Notes: generated from the sequence alone by a model not told the origin. A stretch of DNA of 64,000 bases from Cupriavidus pampae (GCF_914271485.1 NZ_CAJZAG010000001.1:620001-684000), one strand, 5' to 3'; shown: positions 1-9,298, counted from the first letter of the stretch. Numbers and translations are program-made.

Positions 1-58
1 GACGCCCACCCCATACACCCGATATATCGCAGGGCGCGGAAGAACGGAGAGGAAGAGG

Positions 59-1078
59 ATGCGCAATACCCCCAGTGCTTCTATCGCTTGTATCGCCCGT
101 GGTCTGTTCGCCGCGGCCGGCCTGATCGGTCTGACCGCGCTGACGAGCGCGCACGCGACCGAGGCCTTCCCCAACAAGCCCGTATCGATGCTCGTGGCGT
201 TTCCGCCCGGCGGCCCCGCCGATGTGGTGGCGCGCGCGATGCAACCGGCCATGGCGAAAGTGCTCGGCCAGCCCGTGGTCATCGAGAACCTGCCCGGCGC
301 GGGTGGCGCGCTGGCGATGCAACGGCTGCTGAGCCGTCCCGCCGATGGCTACACGCTGATCATGGGCTCGCCGAACGAGGCCATTCTCACGCCGCTCGCG
401 CTGGCCAGCGCGAAGTACAAATCCGAAGAGCTCGCATTGGTCGCACCGGTGTCGAACCACCCACTGGTGGTGATGACGCGTAACGACCTGCCGTACACCT
501 CGCTGGAGCAGATCATCGCGGCGGGCAAGACGCCCGGCGCGCAGAGCCTGACGTTCGGCAATCCGGGCTACGGCACCATGTACCACATCGTGGCCGAGTA
601 CATGGCCAAGGCCACCGGCGCCAAGGTGCTGCAGGTGCCGTACAAGGGCGCCACGCCGATGCTCGCGGACCTCACCGGCCACCAGATCGATATGACGATC
701 CTGCCCAATATCGGCGCCTCCACGCAGTTGCTCGAGTCGCGCAAGATCAAGGCGGTGGCGGTGCTCGACAGCCAGCGCATGCGCAATCTGCCCGACGTGC
801 CGGCGATCGGCGAGACGCAGGTGGCGAAGAAGTCCGAGTTCGTCTACTCGATCTGGATCGGTGTGATGGCGCGCGCCGGTATGCCCCCCGAACGCGCGCG
901 CGTGTTGCTCGAGGCGTCGCAGCAGGCATTGCGTTCGCCCGAGCTGATCAAGGCGCTCGAGTTGTCCGGCGTGCGGCCGCTGCCGCCGCAAACGCTCGAG
1001 ACCTCGGCGAAGTTCTACGCCGACGAGACCGACAAGTTCCGCAAGATGGCACGCTCGGTCGAGCTCGTGCCGCAGTAA
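59..1078 (+). CDS. Bug/TctC-family tripartite tricarboxylate transporter substrate receptor
   Basis: 339-residue periplasmic solute receptor of the Bug (TctC) family, which is strongly expanded in Cupriavidus and Bordetella. A signal peptide covers roughly residues 1-34 (hydrophobic LFAAAGLIGLTALTSAHA, then cleavage before TEAFP). The mature protein opens with the family pattern FPNKPVSMLVAFPPGGPAD, followed by the ligand-pocket region (QPVVIENLPGAGG) and the second-lobe motif VPYKGATPMLADL. The purine-rich stretch GAGAGGAAGAGG lies immediately before the ATG. No TctA/TctB membrane partners are present in the window, so it may be an orphan receptor. It is followed after 24 bp by an MlrC-type hydrolase, so the ligand may be related to that enzyme's substrate, but this is inference. 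The ligand itself cannot be read from sequence. Confidence 0.9.
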   Translation: MRNTPSASIACIARGLFAAAGLIGLTALTSAHATEAFPNKPVSMLVAFPPGGPADVVARAMQPAMAKVLGQPVVIENLPGAGGALAMQRLLSRPADGYTLIMGSPNEAILTPLALASAKYKSEELALVAPVSNHPLVVMTRNDLPYTSLEQIIAAGKTPGAQSLTFGNPGYGTMYHIVAEYMAKATGAKVLQVPYKGATPMLADLTGHQIDMTILPNIGASTQLLESRKIKAVAVLDSQRMRNLPDVPAIGETQVAKKSEFVYSIWIGVMARAGMPPERARVLLEASQQALRSPELIKALELSGVRPLPPQTLETSAKFYADETDKFRKMARSVELVPQ

Positions 1079-1102
1079 CGCGTACGACATCAAGGAGACC
1101 GC

Positions 1103-2611
1103 ATGAACATCCTCGTCGCAGGCTTCCAGCACGAAACCAACACGTTCGCGCCCACCATGGCGAGCTACGAGAGCTTTGTCCGTGGCGAGGATTTTCCGGC
1201 GATGGTGCGGGGCGACGCGGTTTATGACCTGCTGAACGTCAATGTGCCGATCAGCGGATTCATCCATCATGTACGCGCCCATGGCCATACGGTCACGCCC
1301 GTGATCTGGGCTGGCGCGGGGGCCTCGGCCCATGTGACCACCGACGCGTACGAGCGCATCGCGGGCGAGATCGTCGAAGCGGTGAAGGTGGGACACGCAG
1401 CCGCAAGCTACGACGCCATCTACCTCGACCTGCACGGCGCGATGGTCGCGCAGCACGTCGATGATGGCGAGGGCGAGCTGCTCGCGCGCATTCGTGCCGT
1501 GGTCGGGCCCGAGATGCGTATCGTGGTCTCGCTCGATCTGCACGCGAACGTTACCGAGCAGATGCTGACGCTGGCCGATGCCACGGTTGCGTATCGCACG
1601 TATCCGCACGTCGATATGGCCGACACTGGCCGGCGCGCGGCCGAGTTGCTGCTGGAGATCGAGCGTCTTGGCACGCGTCCCTATCGCGTGGCGCGCCGCG
1701 TGCCGTTCCTGATCCCGGTCAACAGCATGTCCACGATGATGCAGCCGACGCAGGGCGTGTATGGGTTGTTGGAAGTCCTCGAACAAGCGGCGGCACCCTC
1801 CGCGGGGTTGTCGCTGTCGTTCGCGCCGGGCTTTCCCGCCGCCGATTTTCCCGAATGCGGCCCGGTGGTTTGGGGGCATGGTTTCGATCGCGGCAGCGTC
1901 GAGCGCGCGGTGGAGGCGCTGCTTGCGCGCATCTGCGAGCCGGAAGCGCAATGGGCCGTGTCATTCGAGGCGCCCGATGTGGCGGTGCGCCATGCCATGA
2001 CGGTGGCGCAAACCGCGACGCGCCCCGTGATCCTGGCCGATACGCAGGACAATCCCGGCGTGGGTGGCGACGGCAACACGATGGGCATGCTGCGCGCGTT
2101 GCTTGCGGCCGGCGCGGAGGACGCGGCGATTGGCATCGTGTGCGATCCCGCGGCGGCGGCGGCCGCGCATCACGCCGGCGTTGGCGCGAAGATCGAGATC
2201 GCGCTCGGCGGCTGCCCGCAGGTCGCGGACGACGCGCCGCTGCGCGCGACGTTCGAAGTGGAAGCGTTATCCGACGGCAAGTTCGTCTACGGCGGACCGA
2301 TGATGCACGGCAAGGCCGCCGATATGGGGCCGATGGCGCGACTGCGCATCGATGGCGTGCTGGTGGCGGTGAGTTCGGCCAAGGCGCAACTGCTCGACCG
2401 CAATATGTATCGCGTGGTCGGCATCGAGCCCGATCGCATGAAGATTCTCGTCAACAAAAGCTCGGTGCACTTCCGCGCGGACTTCGCGCCGATCGCCGAG
2501 GAGATCCTCGTGGTGCGCGCGCCGGGTCCGTTTATCGCCGATCCGGCCGAGCTGCCGTGGCAGCATCTGCAGCCCGGCATGCGTCTTAGCCCAAACGGAC
2601 CGACGTTCTAG
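1103..2611 (+). CDS. M81 family (MlrC-like) metallopeptidase/amidohydrolase
   Basis: 502-residue protein of the M81/MlrC family, named after microcystinase C of Sphingomonas; most members act on unknown small peptides or amides. Family motifs visible are the N-terminal GFQHETNTFAP, the metal-site segments YLDLHGAMV and VSLDLHANV, and the TYPHVDMADTG loop. The C-terminal MlrC domain contains ILADTQDNPGVGGDGNT. AAGGAGACC lies just before the ATG. It follows a Bug-type solute receptor by 24 bp on the same strand, probably as an operon, suggesting uptake and hydrolysis of the same compound. Its TAG stop interlocks with the stop of the convergent hydrolase gene: the four bases CTAG at 2608-2611 serve both. 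The substrate is unknown; true microcystin cleavage is not implied. Confidence 0.88.
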   Translation: MNILVAGFQHETNTFAPTMASYESFVRGEDFPAMVRGDAVYDLLNVNVPISGFIHHVRAHGHTVTPVIWAGAGASAHVTTDAYERIAGEIVEAVKVGHAAASYDAIYLDLHGAMVAQHVDDGEGELLARIRAVVGPEMRIVVSLDLHANVTEQMLTLADATVAYRTYPHVDMADTGRRAAELLLEIERLGTRPYRVARRVPFLIPVNSMSTMMQPTQGVYGLLEVLEQAAAPSAGLSLSFAPGFPAADFPECGPVVWGHGFDRGSVERAVEALLARICEPEAQWAVSFEAPDVAVRHAMTVAQTATRPVILADTQDNPGVGGDGNTMGMLRALLAAGAEDAAIGIVCDPAAAAAAHHAGVGAKIEIALGGCPQVADDAPLRATFEVEALSDGKFVYGGPMMHGKAADMGPMARLRIDGVLVAVSSAKAQLLDRNMYRVVGIEPDRMKILVNKSSVHFRADFAPIAEEILVVRAPGPFIADPAELPWQHLQPGMRLSPNGPTF

Positions 2612-3426
2612 ACCTTCTGCGTAACGACCTCGCGCAGGAAACGCGCGAGCACCGGATCGAACAGTGCCGGTGCCTCGCGAAACGGCGCATGTCCCGTGTC
2701 GGGCAGGCGCAGGCAACGGTCTTCCCATAGATTGGCGTAGGCCACGCTGTCCACGTAGTCGAGGTTGACGAAGCGATCGTTGGCGCCGTTGACCACCGCG
2801 AGCGGCACCGGCAGCGATGCCACCAGCGCGCGCTGATCCACGCCGGCACCCGCGCGCGCGGCTTCGAACATGGTCTTGCGCGCGAGGCCATCGGCCCGCG
2901 CGATGGCCGCACGCAGCTCGGGACTGAAGCTGTCGCCGAAAATCGCGTGGCCGAAGGTCTCGATGTCCTCTCCCGAGAACTCCTGCTGGCTGCCGAGCCG
3001 CATATGCGGCGCTGGGATAAAGCCCGCCGACATGTCGCGGCCCACCGGTGGTGTGCCGCAGATCATGATGCCGCGCACACCGCGGAAGTGCGCGGCAACC
3101 TCGAGCGCGATATGGCCGCCGAGCGACCAGCCCACGAGCACCACGTCGTCGACGCCCAGTTTCGCCAGCAACTCGATGGTCGCATCGGCAAAGCCGGGCC
3201 GCGTGTACGTGCGCACGGGATCGATGGCGTTAGAGGATTGGCCGTGACCGGGCAGGTCGAACGCGAGAAAGCGGTAGGGCTCGGCCACTTCGCCCTGCAT
3301 CTGGTGGCGAAACACGGCGCGGCACGAGGAGTTACCGTGAATCAGCACCACCGGCTGCGAGCCGTGGCCGGATTCTTCCAGCGCGATATGTCCGTGGGAG
3401 GTTTGGAGCAGATATTGGCGTGACAT
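2608..3426 (-). CDS. alpha/beta hydrolase
   Basis: 272-residue alpha/beta-hydrolase fold protein. The oxyanion region is VVLIHGNSS, the nucleophile elbow is VGWSLGGH (Ser nucleophile), and a late acidic residue and the His in DTGHAPF complete the likely triad. I chose the ATG at 3426 (MSRQYLLQT) rather than the longer frame from 3474, because the extra 16 residues look nothing like the family and the fold starts directly after MSRQ. It has no signal peptide and is probably cytosolic. It is convergent with the M81 peptidase and shares its last 4 bp. It stands alone upstream of an ABC importer transcribed in the same direction but more than 120 bp away. Substrate unknown; haloperoxidase-like or ester hydrolase are the closest general types. 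Confidence 0.85.
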   Translation of the reverse strand: MSRQYLLQTSHGHIALEESGHGSQPVVLIHGNSSCRAVFRHQMQGEVAEPYRFLAFDLPGHGQSSNAIDPVRTYTRPGFADATIELLAKLGVDDVVLVGWSLGGHIALEVAAHFRGVRGIMICGTPPVGRDMSAGFIPAPHMRLGSQQEFSGEDIETFGHAIFGDSFSPELRAAIARADGLARKTMFEAARAGAGVDQRALVASLPVPLAVVNGANDRFVNLDYVDSVAYANLWEDRCLRLPDTGHAPFREAPALFDPVLARFLREVVTQKV

Positions 3427-3554
3427 GGTTGGTACTCGCCTAAGGTAACAAATGAGGCAACAAACGAATACCAACCATGCTAACTACCGAGCGGCGCGCC
3501 GATTTTCATCGGGCCACGGATCTTGCGTAATGCAAGCCGCAGGGGAAGACTAAC

Positions 3555-4349
3555 TCAGCCCAGCAGCAGGGCGTCGTCGTCGAGCTGTTCGTGACGCGTC
3601 TGCTCGAACATCTTGAGCAGATCCGGCACATCGAGCCCCTTGCGCTGGTCGCCCGAGACATCGAGCACCACCTGACCCTGATGCAGCATGACCGTGCGCT
3701 GGCCGTAGTCGAGCGCCTGGCGCATGCTGTGCGTGACCATCATCGTGGTGAGATTGCTCTCCTCGACGATGCGCGCGGTCAGCTCCAGCACGAACGCGGC
3801 GGTCTTCGGATCGAGCGCGGCCGTGTGTTCATCGAGCAGCAGGATGCGCGACGGCTGCAGCGACGCCATCAGCAGGCTCACGGCCTGGCGCTGGCCGCCT
3901 GACAACAGGCCGATGCGGTCCGTCAGGCGATTCTCGAGCCCGAGGTTCAGCAGGCGCAGCTTGTCGCGGAACAGTTCGCGCGAGGCCTTGTTGAGCGCGC
4001 CACGAAAACCGCGACGCGTGCCACGTGCCATCGCGAGCGCCATGTTCTCTTCGATCGTCAGCGCTTCGCAGGTGCCCGCCAGCGGGTCCTGGAACACGCG
4101 CGCGACCAGATGCGCGCGGTCCCAGGCGGGTTTGCGCGTGACATCGGTGTCGTCGATCATGATGCGGCCGGAATCGACCATCTGATCGCCGCTGATCGCA
4201 TTGAGGAACGTCGACTTGCCGGCGCCATTGGAGCCGATCACGGCTACGAACTGACCGCTCGGAATATCGAGGCTCAGGCCGCGCAGCGCGCGCATTTCGA
4301 TCGGCGTGTCGGGATTGAAAGTGAGCTTGAGGTCGGATGCACGCAACAT
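3555..4349 (-). CDS. ABC transporter ATP-binding protein (TrpZ-like)
   Basis: 264-residue ABC ATPase. Walker A is GSNGAGKST, the signature is LLSGGQRQAVSLLMA, Walker B is RILLLDEHTAALD, and the switch His lies in MMVTHSMRQAL. Two starts are possible, GTG at 4358 and ATG at 4349. I chose the ATG because AAAGGAGGT ends 8 bases before it, whereas the GTG overlaps that ribosome site. The start is separated from the permease stop by a single base (TGA-T-ATG), so the two are translationally coupled. It forms the energising subunit of the three-gene importer with the permease and the PF04392-type receptor upstream. The same gene order occurs in the TrpXYZ tryptophan importers, but substrate specificity here is not established. 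Confidence 0.92.
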   Translation of the reverse strand: MLRASDLKLTFNPDTPIEMRALRGLSLDIPSGQFVAVIGSNGAGKSTFLNAISGDQMVDSGRIMIDDTDVTRKPAWDRAHLVARVFQDPLAGTCEALTIEENMALAMARGTRRGFRGALNKASRELFRDKLRLLNLGLENRLTDRIGLLSGGQRQAVSLLMASLQPSRILLLDEHTAALDPKTAAFVLELTARIVEESNLTTMMVTHSMRQALDYGQRTVMLHQGQVVLDVSGDQRKGLDVPDLLKMFEQTRHEQLDDDALLLG

Positions 4350-4350
4350 A

Positions 4351-5247
4351 TCAGGCACCTCCTTTCTTGCGCGGGAACAACTTCTTGCGCGTGGCGGGCA
4401 GCACCAGCGCCAGCGTTACCAGTGCGGCAGTCACGAGGTTCAGATCCTGCGCCTTGAGGCCGATGAAGTCGCTGTTGAGTGCCAGCGCGATAAAGAAGCG
4501 ATAGAGAATCGCGCCGAGCACCACCGCGAGCGTGACCCACACGAGCTTGCGTGCCGGCAGGATGGTCTCGCCGATGATCACGGCCGCCAGGCCGATCACG
4601 ATCGTGCCGATGCCCATCGAGATATCGGTGCCGCCCTGCGTCTGCGCGAACAGCGCGCCCGCGAGCGCGACCAGCGCGTTGGAGAGCGCCATGCCGGCCA
4701 GCGTCGCGCGGCCGGTGGCGATGCCCTGCGAACGCGCCATGCGTGGATTGGCGCCAGTGGCGCGCATGGCCAGACCGAGCTGCGACGCAAAGAACCAGTC
4801 GAGCGCGAGCTTGGCGACCACCACCACGATCAGCAGCAATGCCGGACGCAGCACGTAGTCGGGCAGCCATTCGGGCTGCAGGATCGTGAACAGCGTGGGC
4901 TCGGTGATCAGCGGCACATTGGGACGACCCATGATGCGCAGGTTGATCGAGTACAGCGCGATCATCATCAGGATACTGGCGAGCAGATCCATGATCTTGA
5001 GGCGCACGTTGAGCCAGCCCGTGATAAAGCCGGCGACCGCGCCCGCGACGATGGCCAGCGCGGTGGCGAGAAACGGATCGTGGCCGGCGGAGATCATCGT
5101 CGCCGCCACGGCACCGCCGAGCGGAAAGCTGCCGTCAACGGTCAGGTCGGGGAAATTGAGGATGCGGAACGAGATCAGCACCCCGAGGGCGACGAGGCTG
5201 AAGATCAGGCCGATCTCCATTGCACCCAGAAGCGAGAAGAGGGACAT
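4351..5247 (-). CDS. ABC transporter permease (TrpY-like)
   Basis: 298-residue integral membrane permease of the LivH/RbsC-like ABC-2 branch found with PF04392 receptors. It begins MSLFSLLGAMEIGLIFSLVALGV and shows about eight to nine hydrophobic segments. The loop ILNFPDLTVDGSFPLGGAV is a signature of this subfamily (the D-L-T-V-D-G pattern), and ANPRMARSQG is the likely coupling helix region before the ATPase contact. It lies between the receptor gene upstream (150 bp away, with a strong hairpin in between) and the ATPase gene downstream (1 bp away). It probably imports an amino acid or a related aromatic or small compound; the exact substrate is not readable. Confidence 0.9.
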   Translation of the reverse strand: MSLFSLLGAMEIGLIFSLVALGVLISFRILNFPDLTVDGSFPLGGAVAATMISAGHDPFLATALAIVAGAVAGFITGWLNVRLKIMDLLASILMMIALYSINLRIMGRPNVPLITEPTLFTILQPEWLPDYVLRPALLLIVVVVAKLALDWFFASQLGLAMRATGANPRMARSQGIATGRATLAGMALSNALVALAGALFAQTQGGTDISMGIGTIVIGLAAVIIGETILPARKLVWVTLAVVLGAILYRFFIALALNSDFIGLKAQDLNLVTAALVTLALVLPATRKKLFPRKKGGA

Positions 5248-5353
5248 GGGGAATCCTGTAGCAGGTCCGGCTGCGGCGCAGGGTCACTGCGCGAAAGATC
5301 CGGAGCAGCCCCGCCGGATCGTGCCCGGCAAGGCGGCGAAGCAGAGCGGCGGG

Positions 5354-5377
5354 GCGGGGCGCGCGTGGGCGCCCCGC
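5354..5377 (-). other. intercistronic hairpin between receptor and permease genes
   Basis: Perfect 9-bp inverted repeat GCGGGGCGC (5354-5362) and GCGCCCCGC (5369-5377) with a 6-base loop. It lies 20 bases after the receptor stop, in the 150-bp gap before the permease. No T-run follows on the minus strand, so it is unlikely to be a complete intrinsic terminator. By analogy with other ABC operons it may stabilise the receptor mRNA and lower permease expression. Confidence 0.5.
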
Positions 5378-5396
5378 TTGTCAAGCTCGGTTGCGC

Positions 5397-6383
5397 TTAC
5401 TTGATGACGGTCTTGGCTTCCTTGACCAGCTCCGGCGAGAGCGTGACGCCCTGCTTGGCGGCGGCGCCGGTGTTCACGAACAGCTCGAGGTTGTCGGAGG
5501 TCTGCGAGGCGATCGCGCCGGGCTTTTCGCCCTTCAGGATGCGCACCACGATGCGGCCGGTCTGGTGACCGAGGTCGCTGTAGTTGATGCCGAGCGCGGC
5601 CACGGCGCCACGCTTCACGCTGTCCGTATCGGCGGCCACGAGCGGAATCTTCGATTCGTTCGCCACCTTGACCAGCGCCTCGTAAGCAGACACCACGTTG
5701 TTGTCGGTGTTGGTGTAGATCACGTCGACCTTGCCGGCCAGGCTCTTGGCGGCCGGGCCGATATCGACGGTGCGCGGGGCCGCGGCTTCCTTCAGCGTCA
5801 GGCCCTGCTTGGCCAGCAGCTCCTTGAGCTCCTTGACCACCACCACCGAGTTCGCTTCACCGGGGTTGTAGACCATGCCGACGGTCTTGGCCTTCGGCAC
5901 CACGCGCAGGATCAGGGCTACCTGCTTGTCCAGCGGCAGCTTGTCGGAGACGCCGGTCACGTTGGTGCCGGTGGGGCCCCAGGCCTTTACCAGTTGTGCC
6001 GCCACCGGGTCGGTCACGCCCGAGTACACCACGGGCACGGACTTGGTGGCCGCCACCACGGCCTGGGCCGAGGGCGTGGCAATGGCGACGATCGCGTTCG
6101 GCTGGTCGCCGACGAACTTGCGCGCGATCTGCGCGGCCGTGCCGGTGTTGCCCTGCGCGCTCTGGTATTCCCACTTGAGGTTCTTGTCGGCGTCGTAGCC
6201 GGCGCTCTTCAGTTCGTCACGCACGCCATCGCGAATCGCGTCCAGCGCGGGGTGGTCGACGATCGACAGTACCTTGACGGTCTGGGCGTGGACAGCGCCG
6301 CCGCCCAGCAGCGCAAGCGCGGTGGCCGCACCGAGCACGGTGCGCAGAAAATTCGAATGGGCAGATGCCTTGAGACGCAGCAT
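5397..6383 (-). CDS. ABC transporter substrate-binding protein (PF04392, TrpX-like)
   Basis: 328-residue periplasmic binding protein of the ABC_sub_bind family. The chosen ATG at 6383 (MLRLKASAH) is preceded by CGGAG and is followed by a normal signal peptide (FLRTVLGAATALALLGGGAVHAQ). The longer open frame to 6485 adds 34 non-family residues. The mature protein shows two Rossmann-like lobes: VKVLSIVDHPALDAIRDGV at the start, VYSGVTDPVAAQLV at the hinge-side binding motif typical of this family, VGMVYNPGEANS, and VAADTDSVKRGAVAALGINY near the end. Its own permease and ATPase follow. TrpX in streptococci binds tryptophan, but members of this family also bind other compounds, so the ligand is left open. 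An extended -10-like TGGTATGCT occurs about 50 bases upstream of the start. Confidence 0.9.
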   Translation of the reverse strand: MLRLKASAHSNFLRTVLGAATALALLGGGAVHAQTVKVLSIVDHPALDAIRDGVRDELKSAGYDADKNLKWEYQSAQGNTGTAAQIARKFVGDQPNAIVAIATPSAQAVVAATKSVPVVYSGVTDPVAAQLVKAWGPTGTNVTGVSDKLPLDKQVALILRVVPKAKTVGMVYNPGEANSVVVVKELKELLAKQGLTLKEAAAPRTVDIGPAAKSLAGKVDVIYTNTDNNVVSAYEALVKVANESKIPLVAADTDSVKRGAVAALGINYSDLGHQTGRIVVRILKGEKPGAIASQTSDNLELFVNTGAAAKQGVTLSPELVKEAKTVIK

Positions 6384-6488
6384 GTAGTTGTTCTCCGCCG
6401 AAGATGGGATTTTGTTTTCAGGAAGCCCGAAAGCATACCATTTTCGGCGGCCGGCTGGCCCTGTTTTAGTGCGGCAGTGCGGCATATC

Positions 6489-6510
6489 GTGCCGGAATTC
6501 ACTCCGGCAC
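6489..6510. repeat. 22-bp dyad symmetry between pyrD and the ABC importer
   Basis: Perfect 8-bp arms GTGCCGGA (6489-6496) and TCCGGCAC (6503-6510) with a 6-base centre. It lies in the 215-bp gap between pyrD and the receptor gene, upstream of the likely importer promoter. It is not followed by a T-run on either strand, so an operator is as plausible as an RNA hairpin. Confidence 0.45.
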
Positions 6511-6598
6511 GCGACGCTAAGCGCAGTTTATTGCGTGGAAATGCCGTTTTCGGCCCGATTCAACACTCCGCGCCGGAGCGCGGTCGAGCCGGGGCCGG

Positions 6599-7630
6599 TC
6601 AGCGCAGTGCGTTTGCGCAATCGCGCACCAACGCGGGGCCGCGATAGATCAGCCCGCTGTACACCTGCACGAGCTGCGCGCCCGCATCGATCTTGGCGCG
6701 CGCGTCGCTGCCGCTGAAAATGCCACCGACACCGACGATCGGCACCGCATCGCCGACCACCGCGCGCAACGCACGCACCACGCGCGTCGACGCCTCGAAC
6801 ACGGGGCGGCCCGACAGGCCGCCGGCTTCTTCGGCGTGGGGCAGGCCCTTGACCGCGTCGCGCGAGATCGTCGTGTTGGTGGCGATCACGCCATCGATGC
6901 CATGACGCACGAGCGCATCGCCGATATTGCGCACCTGATCGTCGTCGAGATCCGGCGCGATCTTGAGCGCGAGCGGTACGTAGCGCTTGTGCTGATCGGC
7001 CAGGCGCTGCTGCGCGGTGCGGAGCGTCGACAGCAGGCCATCGAGTTCGCTGGCGCCCTGCAACTGGCGCAGGTTCTTGGTGTTCGGCGACGAGATATTG
7101 ACGGTGACGTAGCTAGCGTGCGGATACACGCGCTCGAGGCAGTACACGTAGTCGTCCACCGCGCGTTCGATCGGCGTGTCGGCGTTCTTGCCGATATTCA
7201 GCCCAAGCACGCCGCCGGAAGCTTTCCAGCGCGAGGCTTGCACGTTGGCGACGAAGGCATCGACGCCGCCATTGTTGAAGCCCATGCGGTTGATCAGCGC
7301 ATCGGCCTGCGGCAGGCGGAACATGCGCGGACGCGGATTGCCGGGTTGGGCGCGCGGCGTGACCGTGCCCACCTCGATAAAGCCGAAGCCGAGCGCGGCC
7401 AGGCCGTCGATATACGCGCCATCCTTGTCCAGGCCAGCGGCCAGGCCCACCGGGTTCGGAAACCGCACGCCCATCACCGTGCGCGGGTCGTCGGCGATGC
7501 TGTTGCCGATGCAGCCGCCCAGACCCATGCGATGCGCGCGCAGCAGGTTGTTCAGCGTGAAATGGTGGGCATCCTCCGCATCCATCGAGAACAGGGCGGG
7601 GCGGAACAGGGGATAGAGCGCGTTGAGCAC
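6599..7630 (-). CDS. pyrD: dihydroorotate dehydrogenase (quinone), class 2
   Basis: 343-residue flavoprotein oxidising dihydroorotate to orotate in pyrimidine synthesis, membrane-associated and quinone-linked. The N-terminal extension ([22 protein letters not shown]) is the class 2 quinone-tunnel helix pair. Core motifs are [17 protein letters not shown] (FMN binding), RMGFNNGG, and the catalytic-base Ser in [12 protein letters not shown]; the segments [23 protein letters not shown] and [14 protein letters not shown] close the barrel. The start is GTG at 7630 with no clear Shine-Dalgarno. It is the last of four minus-strand genes (NUDIX, aat, bpt, pyrD) spaced 45-100 bp. The same pyrD-bpt-aat order is common in Burkholderiaceae. 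Confidence 0.96.
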   Translation of the reverse strand: MLNALYPLFRPALFSMDAEDAHHFTLNNLLRAHRMGLGGCIGNSIADDPRTVMGVRFPNPVGLAAGLDKDGAYIDGLAALGFGFIEVGTVTPRAQPGNPRPRMFRLPQADALINRMGFNNGGVDAFVANVQASRWKASGGVLGLNIGKNADTPIERAVDDYVYCLERVYPHASYVTVNISSPNTKNLRQLQGASELDGLLSTLRTAQQRLADQHKRYVPLALKIAPDLDDDQVRNIGDALVRHGIDGVIATNTTISRDAVKGLPHAEEAGGLSGRPVFEASTRVVRALRAVVGDAVPIVGVGGIFSGSDARAKIDAGAQLVQVYSGLIYRGPALVRDCANALR

Positions 7631-7729
7631 GGGGCGAAAGACGCGGCGGGCGCCGCGAGGGAGTTCAGGTCAGGGCGGCATTGTACCGGGAGGCGCAAGC
7701 CGCTCCGCGCCGCAGGGCTCCATATCACC

Positions 7730-8512
7730 TCACGGCTGGGGCGTCGGCGCTTCCGTCGTATCTTCGGCAGCCGGCTCGAATGCCTGCCACTGATTGCCCG
7801 TTAGGATCTGCAGCGGCCGGAAGCGCGACTTGTATGCCATCTTGCGGCTGTCGGCGATCCAGTAACCGAGGTACAGGTGCGGCAGGCCAAGTTCGCGGGT
7901 CTGATTGATCTGCCACAGGATGTTGTAGGTGCCGTAGCTCGCGCCGACCTCGAGTGGGTCATAGAACGTGTAGACCGACGACAGGCCGTCGTCGAGGACG
8001 TCGATCATGCTGACCATGCGCAGCCGCCCAGCCTCGGGCGAGTCCGGCGGTTCGCGGAACTCGACCAGCCGCGAGTTCACGCGGCTTTGCAGCAGGAATT
8101 GCTCGTACTGGTCGCGGCTGTCCTGATCCATGCCGCCACCGGCGTGACGCAGCGACTGATACTGCAGATAGAGCGCGTAGTGCTCCTCGACGTAGGTCAG
8201 CGGCGCCACCAACGCCTGCAGGCTCGCGTGCTGGCGCAGGGCGCGGCGCTGACTGCGGTCGGGCCGGAACTCGTCCACCAGCACGCGACATGGCGTACAC
8301 GCGTGGCATTCGTCGCAATAGGGGCGATACGTGAAGATGCCGCTGCGGCGGAAGCCGGCGCGCACGAGGCGCGAATAAACATCGGCGTTGATCAGGTGGG
8401 CGGGCGTGGCCACCTGCGAGCGGGCCATACGGCCGTCGAGGTAGCTGCAAGCGTATGGCGCTGTTGCATAAAACTGCAGCGCGGATAGCGGAAGTTCCTT
8501 GAGCTTGCTCAT
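7730..8512 (-). CDS. bpt: aspartate/glutamate leucyltransferase (Bpt), ATE1-like
   Basis: 260-residue N-end-rule transferase that adds Leu from Leu-tRNA to N-terminal Asp or Glu, marking proteins for ClpS/ClpAP. The N-terminal ATE domain carries the family pattern [21 protein letters not shown], with the characteristic Cys, and a second Cys group [12 protein letters not shown]. The C-terminal domain contains [23 protein letters not shown] and [21 protein letters not shown]. Length and motifs fit the bacterial Bpt branch rather than eukaryotic-type arginyltransferase; both names are used in databases. It lies directly downstream of aat, the other branch of the same pathway. Confidence 0.93.
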   Translation of the reverse strand: MSKLKELPLSALQFYATAPYACSYLDGRMARSQVATPAHLINADVYSRLVRAGFRRSGIFTYRPYCDECHACTPCRVLVDEFRPDRSQRRALRQHASLQALVAPLTYVEEHYALYLQYQSLRHAGGGMDQDSRDQYEQFLLQSRVNSRLVEFREPPDSPEAGRLRMVSMIDVLDDGLSSVYTFYDPLEVGASYGTYNILWQINQTRELGLPHLYLGYWIADSRKMAYKSRFRPLQILTGNQWQAFEPAAEDTTEAPTPQP

Positions 8513-8557
8513 GGCGTCAAATCGGGCGTGGTGAGCCTGAACGCAGTCTAACAGAGG

Positions 8558-9298
8558 TCAGGCCGCAGCCCACGCCCAATGGTTCAGCACCGATTTGTCG
8601 AACTGCCACGTCTCGATTTCCGGCAGCGCCGCGGCCGCTCGCACGTGGGCGAGAAAGTCCGCGCGGCTGATCGGGCCGGCGCCGAGCGAGGCCAGATGGT
8701 CGGTTTCCTGCTGGCAGTCGATCAGCGTCACGCCATGGCCGATCAGGAACGCGCATAGCGCCGCGAGCGCGATCTTCGACGCATCGGTGCGATGCGCGAA
8801 CATCGATTCGCCGTAGAACATGCGGCCGAGTGCCACGCCATACAGGCCGCCCACGCGCTCGCCCTCGTACCAGGCCTCCACCGAATGCGCGAGCCCGTTG
8901 CGATGCAGGGCACTGTAGGCCGCGACGATCTCGTCGGTGATCCACGTGCCGAGCTGGCCGTCACGCGGCGTCATCGCGCAGGCGCGCATCACCGCGACAA
9001 AGTCGTCATCGGCGCGAATCTCCCACGCGGGGTCGCGCAGCACACGGCGCAGGGTCTTGCGCAGCGTGACCGAGACGCGCAACGCGGTCGGGGCCAGCAC
9101 CATGCGCGGATCGGTGCTCCACCACAATACGGGCTGGCCTTCGGAGTACCACGGGAAAATACCCTGGCGATAGGCCAGCAGGAGCCGTTGCGGCGAGAGG
9201 TCGCGACTGGCGGCGAGCAGCCCCGGCGCGTCGGAGGCAGGGCCCAGGGCCCGCTCGACGGGCGGAAATGGGTCCTGCGGGTCCAGCCAGGTGATCAT
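8558..9298 (-). CDS. aat: leucyl/phenylalanyl-tRNA--protein transferase
   Basis: 246-residue L/F-transferase that attaches Leu or Phe to N-terminal Arg or Lys of substrate proteins, feeding them to ClpS/ClpAP. Family motifs are the start [46 protein letters not shown], the [16 protein letters not shown] loop, [20 protein letters not shown] and [17 protein letters not shown]. The open frame extends upstream to 9448, but the extra 50 residues are low-complexity and unlike the family, so ATG 9298 is chosen even though no purine-rich ribosome site precedes it (the minus strand reads CCACCTCCT there). It is followed 45 bp later by bpt. Confidence 0.95.
   Translation of the reverse strand: MITWLDPQDPFPPVERALGPASDAPGLLAASRDLSPQRLLLAYRQGIFPWYSEGQPVLWWSTDPRMVLAPTALRVSVTLRKTLRRVLRDPAWEIRADDDFVAVMRACAMTPRDGQLGTWITDEIVAAYSALHRNGLAHSVEAWYEGERVGGLYGVALGRMFYGESMFAHRTDASKIALAALCAFLIGHGVTLIDCQQETDHLASLGAGPISRADFLAHVRAAAALPEIETWQFDKSVLNHWAWAAA

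Noticed and set aside
4350-4358. GTG 4358 as start of the ABC ATPase
   Set aside because: It falls on the AAAGGAGGT ribosome site; ATG 4349 has ideal spacing.
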